Counted from the stretch's first letter, positions 24,764 to 33,828 are shown. The stretch is DNA of 64,000 nucleotides from Bdellovibrionaceae bacterium UBA6502 (GCA_002436415.1 DJMA01000052.1:1-64000); one strand, 5' to 3'. The notes: generated from the letters alone by a model not told the origin. Numbers and translations are program-made.

Positions 24764-25409
24764 AATAGTTCTCCTTAATGATTTTTAGCAAATCTTGAGC
24801 TAAAGCCTTTGATGTTTCTCCAGATTGAATGGGCTCAAGTTCTGTGTTTAAAATTTGATAATGATGGGAGTTTTCAGATTTCTGGTGTAGATCGTTAAAC
24901 ACTACTAAGTCTGCGTAACTTCCATTGAATAGTTTTTTTACCGCTGCCATTTGCTCGATGGAGCTGTGGGTGTTAGTTAACTTGAAAGCAATTAAGGCAC
25001 AGTTCGGTTTTAGCTCTTTGATTTTGTTGATAATCTTGTGGGTTGGCTTCATATGTAAACATAGATCACGTCCAGAGGGAATTTTACCAGCTGGCTGAGC
25101 CGTTTCACCATCGATTGTAATGTGGGAAAGTTTGTAGTCGCTCACGGCGGCACAGTGAATTACCATATCAAAGGCTTCTAAATAATTGCTTGTAAAGAAA
25201 CTGTCTAGGCTATCAAAATTTGTAAACTCAAGACAAGAAATCTCGGTGGGGGAGTCCACTCCTGCGGCTTTTAAAATCTCCACATCAATACCTGCTTCGT
25301 GGAGAGTTTTAGCGATTAAAACACCGGTCTTTCCTGTGGAAGTATTTTTAATACTTCTCACACCATCAATTAACTCGGTAGTACCACCAGCGGTTACTAA
25401 AATTCTCAT
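24747..25409 (-). CDS. coaB: Phosphopantothenate-cysteine ligase (separate CoaB)
   Basis: A 220-residue protein equivalent to the C-terminal half of bifunctional CoaBC/Dfp. VTAGGTTELIDGVRSIKNTSTGKTG binds nucleotide, and PSGRDLCLHMKPTHKI corresponds to the conserved lysine region (K-rich loop) of the ligase. It joins cysteine to 4'-phosphopantothenate. In most bacteria this domain is fused behind CoaC; here the order is coaC then coaB with a four-base overlap, as if the fusion were split. It overlaps coaX downstream. Confidence 0.92.
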   Translation of the reverse strand: MRILVTAGGTTELIDGVRSIKNTSTGKTGVLIAKTLHEAGIDVEILKAAGVDSPTEISCLEFTNFDSLDSFFTSNYLEAFDMVIHCAAVSDYKLSHITIDGETAQPAGKIPSGRDLCLHMKPTHKIINKIKELKPNCALIAFKLTNTHSSIEQMAAVKKLFNGSYADLVVFNDLHQKSENSHHYQILNTELEPIQSGETSKALAQDLLKIIKENYYVSVS

Positions 25410-25945
25410 AAGTACTCCTTTAGTAGCTCTAAGGCTTTTGGGGTTTCTAGTAGTCTACCGCCTCCTGTTTCTCCACAGGCTAAGTTTCCTTCACCTGTTT
25501 TCGTCACCAAGACTCCCATTTCTTTTAAGTTGTCCAAAGAACATTGGGTAGCGGGGTGTGAAAGCATTTTGTGGTTCATTGCAGGAAAGACGATATAGGG
25601 TTTTGTAAAAGGAAAGGACAAAAACAAACTACTAATGGCATTGGTTGAAATTCCAGCGGCCATTGCATTGATTGTATTTGCTGTAGCAGGATGCAGGATT
25701 ACAATGTCTGCCCATTCGTTTAAATGAATGTGGCTCATCATTTTACCCTCTTCATAGATGTCGGTAAAAACCCTTTTGCCAGATAAGCCTTCTAGTGTTG
25801 CCTCTCCCACAAAGCGCAGGGCATCTTTACTTGCTACAATTTGCAGGTCGTGTCCCAATTGCACTAACTTAGAAATTAGATCACAGGATTTATAACAGGC
25901 AATTGATCCTGTAAGTTGAAATAAAATTTTCTTAGATGCTGACAT
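25406..25945 (-). CDS. coaC: Phosphopantothenoylcysteine decarboxylase (separate CoaC)
   Basis: A 179-residue HFCD-type flavoprotein, equal to the N-terminal half of CoaBC. TGSIACYK binds FMN phosphate, HIHLNEWADIVILHPATANT holds the catalytic histidine, PAMNHKM is the substrate motif and GEGNLACGETGGGRL contains the active-site cysteine. It decarboxylates the CoaB product to phosphopantetheine. The start is taken at the ATG at 25945; a TTG at 25951 is closer to GAGG and cannot be excluded. It overlaps panC by 14 bases. Confidence 0.92.
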   Translation of the reverse strand: MSASKKILFQLTGSIACYKSCDLISKLVQLGHDLQIVASKDALRFVGEATLEGLSGKRVFTDIYEEGKMMSHIHLNEWADIVILHPATANTINAMAAGISTNAISSLFLSFPFTKPYIVFPAMNHKMLSHPATQCSLDNLKEMGVLVTKTGEGNLACGETGGGRLLETPKALELLKEYL

Positions 25946-26681
25946 TATCAATTAACCTCACATTCCCAAGATGGGCAGCGATATAGCGACGACCATCAAT
26001 TTCTTCTAAATATTCTAGTCGAAAACCTTTGGCTTCTAAGTTTTGTTTTATTTCAATGGCACTTAAATTAGTGTTGCTAAGGTTTTTATATAGCTCAGGA
26101 GCCACTTCTTTTTCTTGTCCTGATAGCAATAAGTTTCTAGAGCTCATGGCTAAGCCTGATTCTTCCCGTTTTGTTTTAACGGAAGTTATTTTTAAATCCA
26201 TAAAAAAAGCTTCTACCATGCCCTTTAACAATTGAAATTGTTGAAAGTCTTTTTCGCCAAAGAAGGCTTCTTGGGGTTTTACGATATTAAAAAGCTTCAT
26301 CACAATACTCAACACACCATCAAAATGCCCCGGTCGATGTGCTCCGCATAACTTTTTACTGAATTCGTTTTCAGTGATTTTAAAGTGATAATTGTCGGGA
26401 TACATTTGTTCAAAGTTAGGTAAGAACAAAATATCCACACCTAAGCTTTCTAGCTTTTTTTTGTCGCTTTCAATGTCCCTAGGGTAATTCTCTAGGTCTG
26501 TGCTTTGGTTAAACTGCGTTGGGTTTACAAAAATACTCACCACGATTTCATCATGCTTCTCTTGTGCAGCTTGAATCAATGAAAGGTGCCCTTGGTGAAG
26601 AGCGCCCATAGTAGGAATGAAGGCTCTCGATTTTGTTGGAGAAAGTTTTAACATTTCCTCAAGACTATTTATGCTTTTCAT
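25932..26681 (-). CDS. panC: Pantothenate synthetase
   Basis: A 249-residue pantoate-beta-alanine ligase of the HIGH superfamily. MGALHQGHLSL is the HIGH-type motif, FGEKDFQQFQLLKGMV the central block, and AMSSRN the KMSKS equivalent. It joins pantoate (from PanB and the reductase) to beta-alanine (from PanD) with ATP. The ribosome site GAGGAGAG lies just before the ATG, which overlaps the panB stop as TAATG, indicating coupled translation. Confidence 0.96.
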   Translation of the reverse strand: MKSINSLEEMLKLSPTKSRAFIPTMGALHQGHLSLIQAAQEKHDEIVVSIFVNPTQFNQSTDLENYPRDIESDKKKLESLGVDILFLPNFEQMYPDNYHFKITENEFSKKLCGAHRPGHFDGVLSIVMKLFNIVKPQEAFFGEKDFQQFQLLKGMVEAFFMDLKITSVKTKREESGLAMSSRNLLLSGQEKEVAPELYKNLSNTNLSAIEIKQNLEAKGFRLEYLEEIDGRRYIAAHLGNVRLIDNVSI

Positions 26682-27469
26682 TAAAAGCTCTCCTCTTGGC
26701 TTGGAAAGCTTAAGTTTTGCGTGGCCTGGTGGTATTGATTTAAACTCTCTTTGATTTGAGGGGCTAGATCTGAAAACTTTCGCACAAACTTTGGTTTGAA
26801 GTCCAAATTCATTCCCAGCATATCTTGCATTACTAAGACCTGCCCATCGCTGCAGTTTCCGGCTCCAATGCCAATGCTAGGAAGGTCTACTTCTTGGTTT
26901 AAAACCTGCATTAGGTTTTCTGGAATGCATTCTAAAACATAAGAAAAACAGCCAGCTTCTTTTAAAAGCTTGGCTTCGCGAATGATTTTTTGTGCGGTTT
27001 CAGAGTCCTTGCCTTGAACACGATAACCAGACAGTTGATGTACGCTTTGAGGGGTTAAGCCTAAATGGCCCATCACCGGGATTCCGCTTTCCACTAAATG
27101 TTTGATGCTATCAAAATGCCCATCCACATTTTCAATTTTTACAGCATTAGCACCAGATTTCATTAATTGGTCCGCGCAATCTAAAGCAAAATTCACACCT
27201 TTTCGAAAGCTTAAGAATGGCATATCGGCAACGATGAACTTACTTGGAGCTCCTCGTCTTACTGCGGCTGTATGGAGTGCGATCATTTCTGTTGTACAAT
27301 GGATGGTGGAGTCAAAGCCATGCATAACCATAGCAAGGCTATCGCCAATGAGTAGGCAATCAATATCCGTTTCACTCACAATTTTAGCAAAACTATAGTC
27401 ATAGCATGTGACCATACTAACTTTTTGTTGTTCTTGTCTTCGTTTCATGAAGTCAGCGACTTTCATCAT
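26681..27469 (-). CDS. panB: Ketopantoate hydroxymethyltransferase
   Basis: A 262-residue TIM-barrel enzyme that makes ketopantoate from ketoisovalerate and methylene-tetrahydrofolate. Signature blocks are TCYDYSFAKIVSETDIDCLLIGDSLAMVMHG, VKIENVDG, GIPVMGHLGLTPQSVH and IGIGAGNCSDGQVLVMQDMLG. The start is the first ATG of ATGATG at 27469, with AAGGA five bases before it; the panG stop TGA lies inside this ATGATGA, so translation is probably coupled. A further upstream in-frame start at 27484 lies inside panG. Confidence 0.95.
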   Translation of the reverse strand: MMKVADFMKRRQEQQKVSMVTCYDYSFAKIVSETDIDCLLIGDSLAMVMHGFDSTIHCTTEMIALHTAAVRRGAPSKFIVADMPFLSFRKGVNFALDCADQLMKSGANAVKIENVDGHFDSIKHLVESGIPVMGHLGLTPQSVHQLSGYRVQGKDSETAQKIIREAKLLKEAGCFSYVLECIPENLMQVLNQEVDLPSIGIGAGNCSDGQVLVMQDMLGMNLDFKPKFVRKFSDLAPQIKESLNQYHQATQNLSFPSQEESF

Positions 27470-28191
27470 AATTGATCCTTCCAAGAAGAGTATTTATTCG
27501 CAAAAAAGCGATAGGTCTCTTTTAAGTTTTTGTTTTTGATATCATCAATGTTTTTTTGAATTGTGTTTTGGTCGTCTCTAGAGATGGGACCGGATACTCC
27601 CGCTCTACCTTGTTCTAAAAAGTTATCCAAAGAGGCTAATATAAAATTTCGAAATGCTTCTTTGGGGATGTGATTGTCTTGAAAAAAATCATAAGACTCA
27701 TGCCATAGCCATTGAGCCAAGTTTCCGGCTGAAGCACAGTGTGCGTGGTATTGTGCTTTTTTTTCTTTGTCTAAGTAAAAGCTAGGATTGTCTAGTTCTG
27801 GCAAAATATCTTTAAGACTTTTTTCTTTATCAAAATATGCAAATGGAATTTCTTCGTATACTTTTAAAGCTGGAAAATTAAGGGCAAAACTATGCATAGG
27901 ATGAAGGTTGTCGATTCCATCAATGTGTAGACTTCCTGAAAAATGAACAAAGTCTAGATGCTGAAAATCCTTTTGAAGCTCTAAGGCAAAATGTTTTATG
28001 GCAGAATCAGAGATACAAAGTAAAACCTTGGAGCAAATATTTAGTTTTACAACTAAAGCGTCTTGCTCTTGTTGGCGAAACCATTGAATGTAGGGGATTT
28101 GCTTTAAATCGAAGTAATGGCAAAGGTTTTTTGCCAATTTTCCGTTACCTATGATTAGGTAGGGTTTCTCTGTTTCTGGTACCTGTCGCAT
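27466..28191 (-). CDS. panG: Rossmann/DUF2520 reductase, probable PanG-type ketopantoate reductase
   Basis: A 241-residue NAD(P)-binding protein: GNGKLA nucleotide loop (near residues 16-21), a Rossmann N-terminal half with LLCISDSAI, then a helical C-terminal domain with SAGNLAQWLW and GVSGPISRDD, features of DUF2520-type oxidoreductases. It is not PanE-like in motifs. It is the first gene of the pan operon, which otherwise lacks the ketopantoate-to-pantoate reductase. The non-PanE reductase PanG of Francisella and Enterococcus sits in the same kind of operon, so that role is inferred here. The ATG at 28191 has AAAGGA seven bases before it; a TTG at 28197 is too close to that site. Confidence 0.7.
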   Translation of the reverse strand: MRQVPETEKPYLIIGNGKLAKNLCHYFDLKQIPYIQWFRQQEQDALVVKLNICSKVLLCISDSAIKHFALELQKDFQHLDFVHFSGSLHIDGIDNLHPMHSFALNFPALKVYEEIPFAYFDKEKSLKDILPELDNPSFYLDKEKKAQYHAHCASAGNLAQWLWHESYDFFQDNHIPKEAFRNFILASLDNFLEQGRAGVSGPISRDDQNTIQKNIDDIKNKNLKETYRFFANKYSSWKDQL

Positions 28192-28339
28192 GATCAAGTC
28201 CTTTTAAAGAAAGCTTTTCTAAAAGTATGTTTTTAAAGTTCACAGTCCTTGCCAACACAGCTGGTCAAGGCTATGAATGCAGAATATAGATCGCCTAAAA
28301 ACCTACAATACGCCAGGCGTTATTATTAAGGATTTGTTT

Positions 28340-28969
28340 ATGCCTAGAGGATTAAAAATACTACTTATTTCCCTTTGTTGTGTGGTGGTTCTTGGAATGC
28401 TTACGGTGTTCCTTCAGGGCAATATTGCTCCTAAATCCCGTGGAATCATTAAGGTGTCTGGCTTTCAAGATTGGCAAGAGTTAGGTAAATTTTCATACAG
28501 ACAGCTTTATGGGCGCTTGGGTTATGTTGAGCAAATTCAATTTGGTTTTGAGTTAGAAGAACAGAAAACAGTAGACGAGTTTTTAGAAGGCTTTTTAAAA
28601 CACGCAGCCGAACAAAAGGATGAGCGTTGGGGTTATGATAAAGTAGGTGAATTAGGAAAGAGACTTTTGTTAAAACCTGGAGAGAACCTATTTCGCGCTT
28701 CAAGTAAAGAGAGCGTGGTTGAAAAAGAAGTTCGTAGAATTTTTATTCAATTTGGAGAATTAGAACACGCAAGAAATTTAGATGAACTTCCTAAGCGCTG
28801 TAAAGAGAAAGAGTACTTTTTTGATTACGAATGCATTCGCATTCGAGTATCATTGGTTGCTGCTGGTAAGTGGAAGAAAGTAACTAGCTGTAAGAAAGCA
28901 ACTCTGGACCAAGTGGGTAAAAAAGATTATCTAGTGCTTATCAATGATTCTGACTGTGATCATAATTAA
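28340..28969 (+). CDS. Membrane-anchored protein of unknown function
   Basis: A 209-residue protein beginning MPRGLKILLISLCCVVVLGMLTVFL, one N-terminal membrane helix, with the rest (about 185 residues, charged, with four or five cysteines near the C terminus) probably outside the cytoplasm. I recognise no family. The start at 28340 has AAGGA seven bases before it; an in-frame ATG at 28277 would add 21 residues ahead of the membrane helix. It is divergent from the pan operon and convergent with the exported oxygenase-like gene. Confidence 0.6.
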   Translation: MPRGLKILLISLCCVVVLGMLTVFLQGNIAPKSRGIIKVSGFQDWQELGKFSYRQLYGRLGYVEQIQFGFELEEQKTVDEFLEGFLKHAAEQKDERWGYDKVGELGKRLLLKPGENLFRASSKESVVEKEVRRIFIQFGELEHARNLDELPKRCKEKEYFFDYECIRIRVSLVAAGKWKKVTSCKKATLDQVGKKDYLVLINDSDCDHN

Positions 28970-29014
28970 AAAATAGAGCATTTAAAATTATTGCCTTTCT
29001 AAATAGTGCTTTAA

Positions 29015-30010
29015 TCAATCGAGCTCTTCAAACTCTAACCTCAGCAATAAGCGTCTCACAGGATTTTCACCCATGGCTTTTGAAGATCTGTGAATGGTTC
29101 CATTTCCGAAATTTACTATATCTTCGGCTTGGAGGCCTGAAAGATCAATGGATCTCGTGCGATGCGCTCTTTCTAAAGCCTTTATCCTTTTCCCCCAAAA
29201 CTCACTACGGTATTGAGTGTCAGAAAGAATGACTATTCCTTGGTTTGATTGCAATTCGAAGATTTTTCCATTTGGAACAGCGAGATGAGACAATTGGCCA
29301 TTACTTATTGTGGGGCTTGAAGTGGTTATTAAGTTTTTTAGAGGAATCATCACCCTATTAGAGAAGGGAACTGAATAGATATCTGAATTTAAAACTAACT
29401 GTGTATTTGCATAATCTTCTTTTGATTTTGGACTATCTGTAATGGAGAAGAAGCCAATAGTGGTATTCTCCATTTCTCTTGGGTCGGTATGCCAGCCTTC
29501 AGTGTTGGTTTTGGTTAGAATTTGAACGTCTTTGAATTTTAATTTTCTTTTAAAATAATCCTTTTTCATGAGGCTATCTAGAAAACTTTGAACAGAGAAT
29601 TCTACAAATAAAATAAAATCCTTATATTCAAAAACATGACTTTTATTTTTATTGAGCAAAGTATTAAAGCCTTTCATGACCTCAGCTCTACTCCTCAAAG
29701 AGCTCAAAACTTTTCCATTTAGCCTCTCAACAACACTTTGGTCATTCATTGAGAAGTTCAAAACTTTATTGACCATGTTAGGTGAAAGTAAGGGGATTTC
29801 TACTACTTCAGCCCCATCTTTTTTCAATGTGACCTGGCTGGGTAAAGCTGGAAATAGGCCTAAGGCTTCGGTACGTGAACGCGGGTCTTTTTCTTCAAGT
29901 GGTGAATTCTTTTTTGAGCTTATTTTACAGTTTGCCTCTGATTTATGGAATCCCAAAAGGCATGTGATCAAAAGGAACTGAAATAAAAATGGATATAAGC
30001 TAAAACACAT
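29015..30010 (-). CDS. Exported protein with a 2OG-Fe(II) oxygenase-like motif
   Basis: A 331-residue protein with a signal-peptide-like start (hydrophobic residues 5-20, then SEAN|CK). The C-terminal half shows a possible non-haem iron triad: His174 and Asp176 in GWHTDPREM and His307 in GTIHRSSKAMGENPVRRLLLRLEF, followed by arginines at 319-320 and 324 in the position where 2OG is bound. The strand pattern between them fits a double-stranded beta-helix. If correct this is an exported 2OG-type oxygenase, which is unusual. The family was not identified, so the call is tentative. The residues after the signal (CKISSKKN) resemble those of the protein at 30816. Confidence 0.5.
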   Translation of the reverse strand: MCFSLYPFLFQFLLITCLLGFHKSEANCKISSKKNSPLEEKDPRSRTEALGLFPALPSQVTLKKDGAEVVEIPLLSPNMVNKVLNFSMNDQSVVERLNGKVLSSLRSRAEVMKGFNTLLNKNKSHVFEYKDFILFVEFSVQSFLDSLMKKDYFKRKLKFKDVQILTKTNTEGWHTDPREMENTTIGFFSITDSPKSKEDYANTQLVLNSDIYSVPFSNRVMIPLKNLITTSSPTISNGQLSHLAVPNGKIFELQSNQGIVILSDTQYRSEFWGKRIKALERAHRTRSIDLSGLQAEDIVNFGNGTIHRSSKAMGENPVRRLLLRLEFEELD

Positions 30011-30190
30011 GGTTTAGGAAATTGCAAAGCTTGTACCATTGGGAAAGCTTTTCTTTTGGAGCTCAATTCCTAGGGGAGGTTTTTCCGACCAGCTTATATA
30101 CAGGCACTTGTAGTGTTTTCACTCTGAAAAATTGAAAGGACTATTCTCAAAGAATTTTTTTGACTAAGAGGCGCTTCATCTGTCTCTGAA

Positions 30191-30541
30191 CTAAGCCTTC
30201 TTCACAAACTCAGACTTCAAGCCCATAGCTCCAAAGCCAGGGATTTTACAGCTAATATCATGACCATCGGCTGCGTCTGGATCTAGTTTGATGTTTTTTA
30301 CTTTGGTTCCAGCTTTGATCGAGGAAGCACCTTTTACTTTTAGTTCTTTAGCAACAATTACCGTATCACCGTCTTGTAAAACGTTGCCATTGGCGTCTTT
30401 AATCTCTTTAGGAGAGGAATCAGTTTGTGCTTCTGATTCAAGATTAAATTCATTTCCACACTCAGGACAAATCCAAATAAATCCATCTTGATAACAATAT
30501 TCAGAACTGCATTTTGGGCAAGTGGCTTGGTCTGTACTCAT
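30191..30541 (-). CDS. yjdM: YjdM (PhnA-type) zinc-ribbon protein
   Basis: A 116-residue protein of the family once called PhnA. The N-terminal zinc ribbon has two CxxC pairs ([10 protein letters not shown] and CPECGNEF, residues 8-33), and the C-terminal domain has the conserved [26 protein letters not shown] and [18 protein letters not shown]. Despite the old name, most members are not phosphonoacetate hydrolases, and the function is unknown. AGGGAG precedes the ATG. Confidence 0.92.
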   Translation of the reverse strand: MSTDQATCPKCSSEYCYQDGFIWICPECGNEFNLESEAQTDSSPKEIKDANGNVLQDGDTVIVAKELKVKGASSIKAGTKVKNIKLDPDAADGHDISCKIPGFGAMGLKSEFVKKA

Positions 30542-30815
30542 GAGGCTCCCTAGGGTCTTTTTTAGTAAGATACGATATTCAGAAGGATCTGTTTAGAAGA
30601 AAAGGGTGTACACTTGGATTTCAAACTGCATTGCTTAAAAGTAATAAAAATTCTTTAAACTTTGAGACAGTCTTACACATTAAAATGCCGCCTATTTAAA
30701 CATGCAAAAATACAAAGCCTCACTGTAAACTATTTCGTCAGTACAATCTGTAATAGTTTCTATTTACTGTGAGACCAGGGACATAAAGCAGAAGCTAAGA
30801 TATAATCCAAAGTTA

Positions 30816-32114
30816 ATGATCAGATTGTTTTGTTGGGCTTTATTTTTAGTATTTTATTCTTTTGGGCAAAGTGCATTTGCTGTTGAAGGGCCATGCAAAA
30901 CTTCCTCCAAAGAAAATATCTATTTTACGGAAAACCCTGTTGGCTTTGATCATTTGACGAATTATTTGGCGCGCATGCACGAAGAAGCAAATGATCGTAA
31001 AAAAGAAAATATGCTGCAAAGGAAAATCAAAGAATTTAAACGAAGATACTTTCCGAAAAACGACGAAAAAGTTTTGGTGGAACCCGAAAGAGCCCAGGCC
31101 TTGATCCTAAGTTATATGGAGCTTCTTTCTTATTCAAAAAATGAAATTGAAATGATGCAGAAGGTTTTCGCGAAAGAAATTAAATTGGTATATGGTCCAT
31201 CTGGAGAGAAAAGAGAGGCTAGCTTATTTGGCTTTGAGAAGTTAGACAATGAATTCACCATAAACCTGAAAGACTTTAAAACTTTAGAAAGGTATTTAGT
31301 TAGTACCGCACAAAATCGATTTCGAAGTATGGCGCCTGCAGACTTTGCAAGTCTTCATGAAATTACTGAAAATATCTGGGCCAATGTTCAAAGATTTTAT
31401 CGCCAGAGCGCTATCATGTCGCTTAACGAAAAACTCTCTCCTTTAGCAATAAAACGGGTAGGTGGTTCTGAATTTGAGCCTGCCACAGAAGGCTCCTTAC
31501 AAAGTATCGATCAATTTGTAGCTCCAAAGCAACGAGAGTGGGTGGAAAATAACAATCTACCACTTTATCGAGGTGGCTTTTTTATTAGAAATATTGGCAG
31601 TCGATCTCCGCATGAGTCTAATCGCTTTAATGGACAGTCAAAAGGCTTATTTAGTTACCAAACAATGGACGGAGAGAAGTTAATATCCTATCGTCCCATT
31701 GATAATGTAACGATTCGTGAAATTTTAAAGTTTTATGAGGACATTGAAAAAAGCTCAGCAAAAGACTTTTTATTAAAACCGGTAGGAATCCATTTTGTAT
31801 ATGGCAGAGCTCGTTTGCTGTTCCCTATTAAGAGAGTTTATTTTGGAAATCAAGGCATTGGTAGATTCAAGGATCTCGAGGAAAAGGTTCAAAAGCAATT
31901 AGAAGAACTTTTTGTACCAGAATTTTTTGCTTTGACCTCTCATCCAGATTCTAAGAGTTTTAATAGTCAGGTTTTTGAAAATGAATACCTCTTTTTTAAA
32001 GAGGATGGCTTTTTGGGAATGGCCTTGCCGGTGAGAGCAAAAATGTTAATGGATGCTTTTTACCAAGGTAAGCTCTATAAGAGTACGGAAATAGAGTTCA
32101 CTCCTGAAGACTAA
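30816..32114 (+). CDS. Exported protein of unknown function
   Basis: A 432-residue protein with a clear signal peptide (MIRLFCWALFLVFYSFGQSAFA, cleavage after Ala22). The mature start GPCKTSSKEN resembles CKISSKKN of the protein at 29015. The body is rich in charged residues, with helical stretches (about 55-140 and 240-330) and a C-terminal part with GIHFVYGRARLLFPIKRVYFGNQG. I recognise no domain and no lipobox. It stands alone, convergent with the TetR gene. It may be a secreted effector-like protein, but this is only a guess from export and lack of homologues known to me. Confidence 0.65.
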   Translation: MIRLFCWALFLVFYSFGQSAFAVEGPCKTSSKENIYFTENPVGFDHLTNYLARMHEEANDRKKENMLQRKIKEFKRRYFPKNDEKVLVEPERAQALILSYMELLSYSKNEIEMMQKVFAKEIKLVYGPSGEKREASLFGFEKLDNEFTINLKDFKTLERYLVSTAQNRFRSMAPADFASLHEITENIWANVQRFYRQSAIMSLNEKLSPLAIKRVGGSEFEPATEGSLQSIDQFVAPKQREWVENNNLPLYRGGFFIRNIGSRSPHESNRFNGQSKGLFSYQTMDGEKLISYRPIDNVTIREILKFYEDIEKSSAKDFLLKPVGIHFVYGRARLLFPIKRVYFGNQGIGRFKDLEEKVQKQLEELFVPEFFALTSHPDSKSFNSQVFENEYLFFKEDGFLGMALPVRAKMLMDAFYQGKLYKSTEIEFTPED

Positions 32115-32227
32115 TATTTCCCTAAACTATTATCAGAAGTTATTTCTTGTTTCTGAGAAAAACAGTAGAAACTTCGAAGCTATCATAGAATCGGAAGAGC
32201 TTTTTTTGTGAAGTTGGGGAGTCTTAG

Positions 32228-32824
32228 TTAAGCTTTCCAGCGCTCGATTAAATCATTTACGCTTTGGTTGAATTTTGCTTTAGCTCCTGAATCCCCATGA
32301 AATTTTCGATAAATACTTTGCCCAAGATAAAGAGAATATACCTCGTAGGCAAAAAGCTCAGGGTCTAAGTTTTCTTTTAATTCTCCTGAGCGAATGGCAT
32401 CTTTTGCTATCTTTTTTATGTATTTAACTAGACGATTTTGCTGGTCGTACAAAAAGTCTCTTACCATTCCAGGTTGGTCATCAAATTCAATCATTGCTAA
32501 AATAAAGATGCAGCCGCCTTTCATTTCGAAGGGAGCTTTGTCAAACCAACTTGGCCAATGCTTTTGAATGGTGCTTAATTTTTCAAGAGGGGAGTTAAAC
32601 TCTTCTGCTGGTTTCAAAACAATTTCAATAAAATGTTTTTCGGCCGTTTTTAGTAAATCAAGTTGCAGTTGCTCTTTGGAGTTAAAGTGGGCAAATAGGC
32701 CACTTCTAGACATTTTTACTTTCTTCGAGATTTCACCAATGCTTAAGCTCTCAAGGCCAACAATACTAGCTAAATTGAGAGCTTCGCGTATGATCAATTG
32801 TTTGGTGCGTTCACCTTTTGTCAT
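32228..32824 (-). CDS. TetR/AcrR-family transcriptional regulator
   Basis: A 198-residue regulator. The N-terminal helix-turn-helix is GLESLSIGEISKKVKMSRSGLFAHFNSKEQL (about residues 24-54); the C-terminal ligand/dimer domain resembles TetR_C (…GCIFILAMIEFDDQPGMVRDFL…). Its ATG directly follows the TAA of the upstream alpha/beta hydrolase gene, so the two form an operon. Two palindromes upstream of that operon are candidate autoregulatory operators. The ligand is unknown. Confidence 0.9.
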   Translation of the reverse strand: MTKGERTKQLIIREALNLASIVGLESLSIGEISKKVKMSRSGLFAHFNSKEQLQLDLLKTAEKHFIEIVLKPAEEFNSPLEKLSTIQKHWPSWFDKAPFEMKGGCIFILAMIEFDDQPGMVRDFLYDQQNRLVKYIKKIAKDAIRSGELKENLDPELFAYEVYSLYLGQSIYRKFHGDSGAKAKFNQSVNDLIERWKA

Positions 32825-33694
32825 TTAATCTTCTTGGTTAAAAAAGTCCATGCTCTGGTAAATTACGCTAGAGTCGTGAAGAATTCTAAAGTGTCCAAGA
32901 CCATTTGTCACATTTAAGTTGATACTTTCTTCTTTACTCATGGTCTCTAGATTTTTCTCTAATGGAATAAAAGGGTCTTTCACATCATGAAAAATCATGC
33001 GTGGGTTCTTAAACTTTGTCCAAGCAATGCGAGGGTTAATTTCATCAAAGTTTCGGCCCGTTCTACCTTCAATTTCCTTAAAGAGGTTATGAATCATTCG
33101 TGGTGAAATTCCAAAACCTGTGATCACATCCTGCATATTCTCAAAGAAAGGAATTACAGGGGCAAGTAAAACGCAGGCCAAGTCTTCAGGGAGATGTGCA
33201 GAGATAATTGCCGAAGCGCCCATACTGTGGCCTACCATACCAACGATTTGATTTCTAGCTCTGGCGTAGCGATAAGCTTCTTCAAGTCCAGCCACATACA
33301 AAAAGAAATTCGAGTAGATACCACTACTTTCACCATGGCCAACATGATCCATAGTCCATACGGAGTAGCCGTTTTTTAAAGCGTCTTTCATAAAACGTTT
33401 ATAGTTACTTCCTTGTCCTGACCATCCATGAACGAAGAAAATTGCCTTGTCGGAATCTCCTTTGGAATACAGTCGAACTCGATGTCCTAGAACTTCTATT
33501 TCATGACGTTGAAAGCTATCGTCTAAAGTTCGATTGCGTTTTGGTTTTGTTGGACTACACAAAAGGTGCTCTGATAACTTCACAGAAGTTTTAGGGAACA
33601 CATCAGTTAGTGTATTAGAACCCCAGTGGATTAAGTTTTTACCTAATTTCGTGGCGATATTGTTGGAACCACTTCCAAAATAAATTGCTTTCAT
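32825..33694 (-). CDS. Alpha/beta hydrolase
   Basis: A 289-residue hydrolase with the oxyanion block FFVHGWSGQGSNY, the nucleophile elbow GHSMGASA (Ser), a likely acid Asp in HDVKDPFIP and a terminal His in GLGHFRI. Esterase or monoacylglycerol-lipase-like specificity is likely; the precise substrate is not visible. The first 70 residues, before the oxyanion block, are not typical of the core fold. GGAGAG stands before the ATG. The gene is cotranscribed with its TetR regulator. Confidence 0.85.
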   Translation of the reverse strand: MKAIYFGSGSNNIATKLGKNLIHWGSNTLTDVFPKTSVKLSEHLLCSPTKPKRNRTLDDSFQRHEIEVLGHRVRLYSKGDSDKAIFFVHGWSGQGSNYKRFMKDALKNGYSVWTMDHVGHGESSGIYSNFFLYVAGLEEAYRYARARNQIVGMVGHSMGASAIISAHLPEDLACVLLAPVIPFFENMQDVITGFGISPRMIHNLFKEIEGRTGRNFDEINPRIAWTKFKNPRMIFHDVKDPFIPLEKNLETMSKEESINLNVTNGLGHFRILHDSSVIYQSMDFFNQED

Positions 33695-33712
33695 GATTTA
33701 GCTCTCCATAAA

Positions 33713-33750
33713 TAGAACACTTGTACTTTTATAATAGCACTGGTGTTCTA
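33713..33750. promoter_or_regulatory. Candidate operator: inverted repeat at the hydrolase-tetR promoter
   Basis: Perfect eight-base arms TAGAACAC (33713-33720) and GTGTTCTA (33743-33750) with a 22-base centre lie 19-56 bases before the hydrolase start. The centre contains TATAAT-like AT-rich sequence that could form a -10 element on the minus strand. The arrangement suits binding by the TetR product of the same operon. The 309 bases between the hydrolase and protease genes otherwise hold only the second palindrome and the terminator listed below. Confidence 0.4.
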
Positions 33751-33828
33751 AAATTCTAGAGGTGGATTGTTAGAATTCCTGGAATGCCCATATTTTCGAT
33801 TTGAATGTATTAAATTGAGATTTTTACC

